DNA of 5,409 bases from an uncultured Chloroflexota bacterium (lineage in GTDB: Bacteria > Chloroflexota > Anaerolineae > Aggregatilineales > Phototrophicaceae): contig CAIVEA010000877.1 in assembly GCA_903904765.1 (NCBI GenBank), positions 1-5,409 of the forward strand, in the 5' to 3' direction. Under the pieces are notes generated by a model. It saw nothing but the letters and a program-made list of their open reading frames with translations, did not search any database and was not told the DNA's origin. Of this stretch, positions 1-4,540 are shown one piece after another; position 1 is the stretch's first letter; every line of letters starts with the position of its first letter. The position numbers and the translations under genes were made by a program.

Positions 1-800
1 ATGACTGCCGACGATTGGCACAGGCACGACAGGAATGACTGGCGCGTGGCGGGGACGACCTGCACGTTAGGCGGCAGATCGCCTTCGCCCTCTACACATA
101 GGAACGTGTATTCGGGGAATCGGGCGAATACGGCTGCCAATTCGCTGAACGACTGCGCGATGCGACTGGCGCGGGAGAGATAAACGGTGATGTGCTTATC
201 ACGCGGGGCGCGGGGGTGCTGCTGAATATCCTGCCCGATGATGGGGGGGATGAGTGTCACCGGATAGTCGGAGACGGGGGCGGCGGTGATCTTGAAGAAC
301 GAAGTGGCGAACCGCGCTCTGGCCTTCGGGAAGAAGTAACCCAGCCGCATCCGGTGCTCGTCCGGCGTGTAGTTGCCGAGGGACGGAACATCGTAGCCGA
401 GGAATTTGCTCTGTTGGTCGAGCGTGACCAGCGGCACACCGAACAGATACGCGATCTGCGCTGAAACCATCTCGTAGTCCGAAACCACGATGTCCGGTTT
501 GCCAAACATCTGCTCCACCAGCACGCAGGCGTTCCAGAACGATTGCCCGATTTGGGGTTGCAGATTGTGCGGGTCATTAGCGGTGGCGGCGAAATCCAGC
601 CCATCGGGTCGGGTGTGCATGACCGGCACGACCACTCGCGCCCGCTGCACTTGCGGGTAATGCTGCCGGAAGAAATCGTCGCTCTGGTCGTTGGCGATCA
701 GGATGACTTGATGCCCGCGTGCCAGCAGTCCTTCGAGAATTGGGCGCTGGCGCATACTGTGTCCGTTGCCGAAGCCGCACACGCCGAGTACGATTTTCAT
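1..800 (-). CDS. GT-B glycosyltransferase, MJ1255-like (C-terminus beyond the window)
   Basis: Reading the minus strand from ATG at 800-798 gives 266 codons with no stop before the window edge, so the C-terminal part is missing. The start is supported by AAAGGGGG (minus strand of 805-812), 4 bases upstream. The N-terminus has the GT-B glycine loop G-F-G-N-G-H-S-M-R (residues 9-17), followed by a helix and G-H-Q-V. P-D-I-V-V-S-D-Y-E (102-110) and P-L-V-T-L-D-Q-Q (123-130) resemble the "PDlvisDfE" and "PvisiDNQ" signatures of MJ1255-type glycosyltransferases (TIGR00661/PF13528). A basic linker precedes the second Rossmann-like domain (from about residue 203, ITVYLSRAS). Such enzymes transfer a nucleotide-activated sugar at the cytoplasmic membrane; donor and acceptor cannot be read here, and the donor-binding C-terminal half is largely absent. 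It lies 27 bases downstream of the family 2 glycosyltransferase gene, probably in the same operon. The family call is firm at the GT-B level and less so for the subgroup. Confidence 0.87.
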   Translation of the reverse strand, partial: MKIVLGVCGFGNGHSMRQRPILEGLLARGHQVILIANDQSDDFFRQHYPQVQRARVVVPVMHTRPDGLDFAATANDPHNLQPQIGQSFWNACVLVEQMFGKPDIVVSDYEMVSAQIAYLFGVPLVTLDQQSKFLGYDVPSLGNYTPDEHRMRLGYFFPKARARFATSFFKITAAPVSDYPVTLIPPIIGQDIQQHPRAPRDKHITVYLSRASRIAQSFSELAAVFARFPEYTFLCVEGEGDLPPNVQVVPATRQSFLSCLCQSSAV

Positions 801-827
801 GCGTCCCCCTTTACGATTTTGCGTTGC

Positions 828-1769
828 TCACGGGCTGCGCTGGCGGAAGGTGATCTTCACGCCCAGCAGTCGCAGCAGCTTGCTCACATTTTGAATCGGG
901 ATATAGCAATGCTCGAAATACCAGTTCTGGGTGGTGGTGTAGTGCCGCCGCAGGAGTAGGGTGCGCGGGATTTCGGTCATTAGCGTGCGGAGCATTCCGC
1001 CGATGGCGGATAGTCGTTCACGGTGGCTGTGGAGGTTCGCCAGCGTGTAAACCGCTTCGAACTGCCCCGCCGCTGATGCCCGTTTGATGATGTAGCGCAT
1101 GGTCATCTTGTCGGGCGGAACCCAGTGGTACACCCGCAGCGCCGGATCGTACAGGAACAGCGGTGTGGACTCGGCTTCCCAGATGCGGCGAAACAGCGCT
1201 GTTTCCTCGCCCATGCCCAACTGTGTGCCTTTCATGCCCGCGTTGACCTCGAACCCGCCATACGTCTCCAGCAGCGTTTTGCGCCAGATCATGTTCGAGC
1301 CGGAGAAGAACTCCCCTTTTCGCAGAGGCCGCTGAACATCCCCCCGCGTGCGGATTTCGTACCGATCCAGCCACCAATCCGGCCGGGGGCTGGTGTAAAA
1401 CGGGTGAATCGGGCCGCCCACGCAGCACAACTGCGCCGGACTATGTTCGATAAGCGTGGCGGCGGTGGCTAACCAGTCGGGGGCGGCTTTGGCATCGTCA
1501 TCGAGGAAGGCCACGAACGTCCCCTGCGCCGCCTGCCAGCCGTTGTTGCGGGCGGTGGCCAGCCCCATGCGCCCTTCGTGCAGGTAGCGCAGGTTGGGGT
1601 GTGCCGCCATGAGCGTTTGAACCGCTTGCGCTGTGCCATCGGTGGAGGCGTTGTCCACCACGATCACCTCGAACGATTGCGGCGGAAGATTCTGCTGGAG
1701 GGCGCTGGCGATGGCTGCCGGCAGATGGTCGAGCCGATTATAGGTGCAGATGACAACCGAAAAGAGCAT
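828..1769 (-). CDS. Family 2 (GT-A) glycosyltransferase
   Basis: This is a complete 313-residue protein, a usual length for a soluble GT2 enzyme. The N-terminal nucleotide-binding half has SVVICTYNR (4-12), VIVVDNASTDGT (35-46) and the metal/nucleotide-binding D-D-D (90-92) in FVAFLDDDA. The acceptor half has FFSGSNMIWRK (154-164) and G-M-G-E-E-T (185-190), the position of the catalytic acidic motif in GT2 enzymes; E188 or E189 is the likely base. The C-terminal about 80 residues are basic and aromatic without a clear transmembrane helix, so the protein is probably cytoplasmic or peripheral to the membrane. It should transfer one sugar from a nucleotide-sugar to a saccharide or lipid acceptor. 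The ATG at 1769 is preceded by AGGTGG (minus strand of 1774-1779) 4 bases away. It is the first gene of a minus-strand pair with the GT-B gene and is divergent from the membrane HTH gene. Substrate is unknown. Confidence 0.95.
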   Translation of the reverse strand: MLFSVVICTYNRLDHLPAAIASALQQNLPPQSFEVIVVDNASTDGTAQAVQTLMAAHPNLRYLHEGRMGLATARNNGWQAAQGTFVAFLDDDAKAAPDWLATAATLIEHSPAQLCCVGGPIHPFYTSPRPDWWLDRYEIRTRGDVQRPLRKGEFFSGSNMIWRKTLLETYGGFEVNAGMKGTQLGMGEETALFRRIWEAESTPLFLYDPALRVYHWVPPDKMTMRYIIKRASAAGQFEAVYTLANLHSHRERLSAIGGMLRTLMTEIPRTLLLRRHYTTTQNWYFEHCYIPIQNVSKLLRLLGVKITFRQRSP

Positions 1770-1773
1770 GAGG

Positions 1774-1809
1774 CCACCTGTTGCCGCTGAAATCCGTGTC
1801 GTCAGTATA
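1774..1809 (-). promoter_or_regulatory. Candidate promoter -10 and RBS for the glycosyltransferase pair
   Basis: On the minus strand TATACT (plus 1804-1809) is a good -10 hexamer and would start transcription about 28 bases before the ATG at 1769. The Shine-Dalgarno-like AGGTGG is the complement of 1774-1779. I see no convincing -35 hexamer at 16-18 bases from the -10 (TCGCGC lies at 17), so this promoter is weak, activator-dependent or wrongly placed. Confidence 0.35.
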
Positions 1810-1858
1810 CAGTCAGCCCCCGCCTTGCGCGATCACAGACCATGCTCTCATATCGTGC

Positions 1859-1887
1859 TTAACTGTCAGGACTATTATCGTTATAAT
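1859..1887 (+). promoter_or_regulatory. Sigma70-type promoter of the membrane HTH gene
   Basis: A perfect TATAAT (1882-1887) lies 17 bases downstream of TTAACT (1859-1864), which matches four of six bases of TTGACA. The region is clearly more AT-rich than the flanking genes. Transcription would begin near 1894, leaving a 5' leader of roughly 25 bases before the ATG at 1919. The -10 box overlaps the upstream in-frame ATG at 1886, so a start there or further upstream (1781) would not lie on the transcript. This decides the start of the next gene. Confidence 0.65.
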
Positions 1888-1918
1888 GAGGTCTGTAGGT
1901 TATGAATGGGATTCACAG

Positions 1919-2524
1919 ATGCCAACAATTATCATCTCGGCTATTGGCTCGTATCTATATTTCACCGGACGTTTCTCGTTTGGTTCGTTCCGCACGCAGG
2001 GGCGGCATGTGCGTGCAGCCGGCGCGGTGTTGCTGATGCCAGCGGTACTGATGCTGGTGTTGATCGTCCTTGTCTACTTGCTGTTTGGGAACAGCGAAGA
2101 AGCTCTGATTGAACTATTCGGCTTTTTGGCGCTGCTGGAGATCGGGCTGCTGGTGCTGGCCTCGATGGTGGCCTATATCCTGATTGCAGACCCGGCTAAC
2201 GCGCCGCGTCTGCCCGGTATTCTGGGTGCGATTCAGGCCGAGCGCCGCGCTAATGGCGACCAGCCGGTACCCCCCGTTCGCAACCGCACTGTGACCGTGA
2301 TGCCACGTGGGACAACGACGGTGGCTGCGCCAGCGCCCAAGCCCACCAAGCAGTTCGGCAGTGTACTATCTACCAAAGAGGCCGCCGAGTACATGAACGT
2401 GACCGAGGCGGACATCCTGCGCTGGATTGACGAGGGCAAGCTGGCGGCTGCCCGCATCAACTACATGTACAAAATCGCAAAATCGAATCTGGACGATTTA
2501 CGCGCCAACCCGCCCACTGAATAA
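1919..2524 (+). CDS. Membrane protein with C-terminal excisionase-type HTH domain
   Basis: The protein has 201 residues from ATG 1919. The reading frame is open back to 1781, but the TATAAT box at 1882-1887 places the earlier ATGs at or before the promoter; GGGA at 1908-1911 is a weak ribosome binding site. Two hydrophobic helices are visible at about 34-56 and 66-90, after a weakly hydrophobic N-terminus (3-16). Residues 91-145 form a polar, Pro/Arg-rich linker. Residues 148-196 look like a MerR/excisionase-type winged HTH (HTH_17, PF12728 style), with L-S-T-K-E-A-A-E-Y-M-N-V (150-161) as first helix and turn, I-L-R-W-I-D-E-G-K-L (166-175), and a closing basic segment ending in L-D-D-L-R. 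The likely arrangement is a membrane anchor holding a small DNA-binding domain in the cytoplasm. Many HTH_17 domains bind DNA, but no target is visible here. It heads a plus-strand gene run and lies 24 bases before the broken small gene. Function is unknown; the domain assignment is solid. Confidence 0.82.
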   Translation: MPTIIISAIGSYLYFTGRFSFGSFRTQGRHVRAAGAVLLMPAVLMLVLIVLVYLLFGNSEEALIELFGFLALLEIGLLVLASMVAYILIADPANAPRLPGILGAIQAERRANGDQPVPPVRNRTVTVMPRGTTTVAAPAPKPTKQFGSVLSTKEAAEYMNVTEADILRWIDEGKLAAARINYMYKIAKSNLDDLRANPPTE

Positions 2525-2548
2525 TCACGCAGTAGAGGAGCGCAAGCG

Positions 2549-2804
2549 ATGGTTGCCAAAGCCTTCCCTGAAACGGATTTATCTGCCCTCTAGGATGAGG
2601 TCGCAGATTTTTTTCGCGTCCAGCCCTAACGCCCAAGAGATCGTGGACTTTCGGCTATCGGAATTGTCTGAGCATTTCATCAGTGCCTTGCTGGATGCCA
2701 ACCGCACTCGCGGACTCACGCCCGATGAGCAAATTGCGCTGGATGAATATACGCGGATCGAACGGTTGGTGCAGGCCATCAAGGTTCGTGCGTTTGCTGC
2801 TTAA
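2549..2804 (+). pseudogene. Broken small protein gene (TAG codon plus frameshift), conserved hypothetical
   Basis: A strong ribosome binding site, AGAGGAG at 2534-2540, lies 8 bases before ATG 2549. This frame encodes MVAKAFPETDLSAL and then hits TAG at 2591-2593. Reading through, it gives DEVADFF and ends again at TAA 2627-2629. The conserved-looking remainder (SSPNAQEIVDFRLSE, then LTPDEQIALDEYTRIERLV) is one frame over and ends at TAA 2802-2804. Removing one T from the seven-T run at 2608-2614 and reading TAG as CAG (Gln) restores a continuous protein of 84 residues, predicted to be helical and acidic. It resembles short bacterial proteins I recall with the pattern "sgPtpeeIvaFrlSe ... LTpeErAELDEy", of unknown function. 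Lesion one is one base change, lesion two a homopolymer indel, which could be real decay or partly a sequencing error. An alternative is a 69-residue product from ATG 2595 (listed separately). Confidence 0.68.
2595..2804 (+). CDS. Possible 69-residue product from restart at ATG 2595
   Basis: ATG 2595-2597 begins one base after the TAG (2591-2593) that ends the 14-codon stretch from 2549, and it is in the frame of the conserved remainder. A ribosome terminating at TAG could restart here and make a 69-residue protein beginning MRSQIFFASSPNAQ, which keeps nearly all of the recognisable region and bypasses both lesions. There is no good ribosome binding site of its own close to this ATG, so translation would depend on coupling to the upstream AGAGGAG and ATG 2549. 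Whether this is a working rearranged gene or only a remnant cannot be decided from one sequence. This entry is an alternative reading of the pseudogene entry, not an extra gene. Confidence 0.35.
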   Translation: MRSQIFFASSPNAQEIVDFRLSELSEHFISALLDANRTRGLTPDEQIALDEYTRIERLVQAIKVRAFAA

Positions 2805-2809
2805 TTCCA

Positions 2810-2834
2810 TTGTGCAGTTCGTCTCTCTGCACAA
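2810..2834 (+). other. 8-bp inverted repeat (hairpin) before the SDR gene
   Basis: TTGTGCAG (2810-2817) and CTGCACAA (2827-2834) are perfect inverted repeats with a 9-base loop. No U-run follows on the plus strand, so it is not a classical intrinsic terminator. It lies between the stop of the broken gene (2804) and the SDR ribosome binding site AGGAG (2842-2846). It could be an RNA stem that stabilises or modulates the downstream message, or a small operator. A stem of this length can also occur by chance. Confidence 0.35.
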
Positions 2835-2855
2835 ATCTCACAGGAGTTTTCCCGC

Positions 2856-3554
2856 ATGAACCGTATTGCGCTGGTGACAGGTGCGAATCGTGGTGTTGGG
2901 CTGGAGGTGTGCCGGCAGTTGGCGGGGCTGGGCATGGAGGTCATTCTCGGCAGCCGCGATGCCGACAAAGGCCGTGCGGCAGCGGCGCAACTGGCGGCGA
3001 ACGGGGTGCGCGTGGAGCCGATGCAGCTTGACGTGTGCGACGAGACCAGCATCGCCCGTTTGTACAGCGACATCGTTAACCGTTACGGGCGGTTGGATGT
3101 GCTGGTGAATAACGCGGCGGTCATGCCGGACTCGGGCATTCGTCTGCTGGACATCCCCCCGGATATGATGCGTGGTTCGCTGAATACCAACACCTTCGGC
3201 CCGCTGCGCCTGTGCCAGACGTTCATTCCGCTGATGCTCCAGCACAACTACGGGCGGGTGATTAACGTCTCCTCGCAGAAGGGGCAGATGGAAAGCATGG
3301 CGGGCGGTAGCGGCGCATATCGCGTGTCGAAAGCGGCGCTGAACGCGATCACGGCGGTGCTGGCTGCCGAAGTGCAGGGGACGAACGTCAAGGTGAACAG
3401 CATGAGTCCCGGTTGGGTGCGAACGGATATGGGCGGGCCAAACGCCACCGGAAGCGTGGAAGAAGGCGCGGATACGGTGATCTGGCTGGCGACGCTGCCG
3501 GACGATGGCCCTTCGGGTGGATTTTTCAAGAAGCGCCAGCGCCTCGCGTGGTGA
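2856..3554 (+). CDS. Short-chain dehydrogenase/reductase, carbonyl-reductase-like
   Basis: This is a complete classical SDR of 232 residues. The NAD(P)-binding loop T-G-A-N-R-G-V-G is at 8-15, the adenine-pocket L-D-V at 58-60 and N-N-A-A at 85-88. The catalytic set is N110/N112 in SLNTNTFG, S139/S140 in VINVSSQKG, Y155 and K159 in the Y-x-x-x-K motif. R12 in the glycine loop and R34 just after the second strand suggest NADP(H) preference. The C-terminus (PGWVRTDMGGPNA, then E-E-G-A-D-T-V-I-W-L-A-T-L-P and GGFFKKRQ) matches the carbonyl-reductase (CBR1)-like branch rather than fatty-acid FabG. It is expected to reduce carbonyls of small molecules in the cytoplasm; the substrate is unknown. 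AGGAG at 2842-2846 lies 9 bases before the ATG. It sits 51 bases after the broken gene and 21 bases before the methyltransferase, probably co-transcribed with the latter. Confidence 0.94.
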   Translation: MNRIALVTGANRGVGLEVCRQLAGLGMEVILGSRDADKGRAAAAQLAANGVRVEPMQLDVCDETSIARLYSDIVNRYGRLDVLVNNAAVMPDSGIRLLDIPPDMMRGSLNTNTFGPLRLCQTFIPLMLQHNYGRVINVSSQKGQMESMAGGSGAYRVSKAALNAITAVLAAEVQGTNVKVNSMSPGWVRTDMGGPNATGSVEEGADTVIWLATLPDDGPSGGFFKKRQRLAW

Positions 3555-3575
3555 ACCAGAATAGGATGGTGAACG

Positions 3576-4250
3576 ATGACGAAGGGTGACCGGATTAACG
3601 CTGATAAGAGTGAAGGCCGCCGCCTCGCGGCCGCTATTGCCAGCGAAAGCCACCAGCGCGGGGATTATCTCGGCTGGTTCGAGACGCTCTATGCCCGCGC
3701 CGAGCATCCCGACCACATCCCATGGGCGGATATGCAGCCCAATCCCCATCTGGTCGAATGGGCGGCACGGACGGCTTTTGATGGGCGCGGCTTGAGCGCA
3801 GTCACCATCGGCTGCGGGTTGGGTGACGATGCTGAATTTCTGGCTGCGTCCGGCTGTCAGGTGACGGCCTTCGACATTTCGCCCAGCGCGATTGAATGGT
3901 GTCAGCGCCGTTTCCCCGCCAGTACCGTGCGCTATAGGGTCGCCGATTTGCTGGCGCTGCCACAGGACTGGCAGTTTGACCGGGTGGTGGAGATTTACAC
4001 GGTGCAGGCGCTCCCGCTGACGCTACGCAGCGTCGCTATCCATGCGGTGGCGCGACTGGTTAAGCCGGAAGGTCGCTTGCTGGCCATCGGGCGGCTGGCT
4101 GAATCGCCGGATGAGCAGGTGAGTATACCGTGGCCGCTGACCCGCGAAGAAATCCGCGAGTACGAAACAACCGGCCTGCGCGAAATCGGCTTTGAACCGC
4201 TGCATGATGCCGAAGGGGTGCGCCGCTTCCGCGCCGAATACGTGCGCTGA
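3576..4250 (+). CDS. Class I SAM-dependent methyltransferase
   Basis: This is a 224-residue Rossmann-type methyltransferase. Motif I is V-T-I-G-C-G-L-G-D-D-A-E-F-L-A (76-90), the SAM glycine-rich loop. The acidic residue at the end of strand 2 is D100 in VTAFDISPSAIEWCQRRFP, and the next SAM-pocket acid is D124 in VADLLALP. EIYTVQALP follows at motif IV/V. The N-terminal extension contains IPWADMQPNPHLVEW (48-62), which resembles the region before motif I in thiopurine-methyltransferase/TehB-like enzymes and may cover the substrate. The C-terminus (TREEIREYETTGLREIGFEPL) is a helix-strand typical of the fold. It transfers methyl groups to a small molecule in the cytoplasm, not identified. AGGATGG at 3563-3569 is the ribosome binding site, 6 bases before ATG. 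It starts 21 bases after the SDR stop, so the two are probably one operon and might act on a shared substrate, which is inference only. Confidence 0.92.
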   Translation: MTKGDRINADKSEGRRLAAAIASESHQRGDYLGWFETLYARAEHPDHIPWADMQPNPHLVEWAARTAFDGRGLSAVTIGCGLGDDAEFLAASGCQVTAFDISPSAIEWCQRRFPASTVRYRVADLLALPQDWQFDRVVEIYTVQALPLTLRSVAIHAVARLVKPEGRLLAIGRLAESPDEQVSIPWPLTREEIREYETTGLREIGFEPLHDAEGVRRFRAEYVR

Positions 4251-4263
4251 AGGGGGTGTAACC

Positions 4264-4512
4264 ATGAGCGCACACCCTTATCCATGCGAGTTTTGCGATA
4301 CCGATCAACCGCAACAGCCAAAACGGGTTACGGTTGCACGCCAACGGAACGGGCAGAGGTTCATTTTCGAGGATGTTTTAGCGCAGGTTTGCCCGCATTG
4401 TGGACACCGCTATTTCGACGCGGACATTCTGCGGGCGATGGAGCAACGCATGACAGTTACGCCTGCTGATGCCCGCCCAATTACAGCGTGGGCGATGTCG
4501 TTATCGGAGTGA
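4264..4512 (+). CDS. YgiT-type zinc-finger protein (MqsA N-terminal-like), stand-alone
   Basis: The protein has 82 residues from ATG 4264. AGGGGG (4251-4256) lies 7 bases upstream and fixes this start, rather than the in-frame ATG at 4192 inside the methyltransferase gene. Two CxxC knuckles, C8-E-F-C11 and C43-P-H-C46, would bind one zinc ion. Between them are a V-T-V-A-R strand and FEDVLAQVCPHCGHRYFD, the usual layout of YgiT-type fingers. After Y50-F51-D52-A53 comes a helix (ILRAMEQRM) that in this family follows the second knuckle. It lacks the C-terminal HTH of MqsA, so it cannot bind DNA by that domain. Family members are often antitoxins paired with a small toxin gene, but no toxin gene is next to it: upstream, 13 bases away, is the methyltransferase and downstream is convergent carA. 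Its role, and whether it acts in a toxin-antitoxin pair, is therefore unproven. Confidence 0.87.
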   Translation: MSAHPYPCEFCDTDQPQQPKRVTVARQRNGQRFIFEDVLAQVCPHCGHRYFDADILRAMEQRMTVTPADARPITAWAMSLSE

Positions 4513-4540
4513 ACGCCACCGCCCCGCTGCGTTCGGTCTG
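4513..4540. other. Convergent intergenic spacer without visible terminator
   Basis: Only 28 bases separate the zinc-finger stop (TGA, 4510-4512) from the carA stop (TAA on the minus strand, 4541-4543). I see no strong GC-rich hairpin with a T-run on either strand, so transcripts from both sides may overlap at their ends or rely on Rho. Confidence 0.45.

Noticed and set aside
543..959. A 138-codon plus-strand open frame across the two glycosyltransferase genes
   Set aside because: It crosses from one minus-strand gene into the next and has no family features. The minus-strand readings explain the region fully.
1018..1472. Overlapping frames of 115 and 136 codons inside the family 2 glycosyltransferase gene
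   Set aside because: They are in other frames of a gene with all expected GT2 motifs and have low-complexity, Arg/Pro/Ala-rich translations.
1801..1869. Three copies of GTCAG (1801, 1812, 1865) in the divergent intergenic region as possible operators
   Set aside because: Five-base words repeated at irregular spacing are expected by chance in 150 bases, and they do not form a clean inverted or periodic repeat.
2427..2594. The N-terminal part of the open frame 2427-2804
   Set aside because: It overlaps the end of the HTH gene and lacks a ribosome binding site. Only the portion after about 2595 looks like a real protein, so the long version is not a gene.
2838..3749. A 303-codon open frame on the minus strand covering the SDR gene
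   Set aside because: It is antisense to a clear SDR with intact motifs, spills into the methyltransferase gene, and its translation is rich in His, Arg and Pro without any recognisable domain. Such shadows are common opposite GC-rich genes.
4023..4344. Three minus-strand open frames of 80-108 codons opposite the methyltransferase and zinc-finger genes
   Set aside because: They are antisense to well-supported genes and have no recognisable domain.
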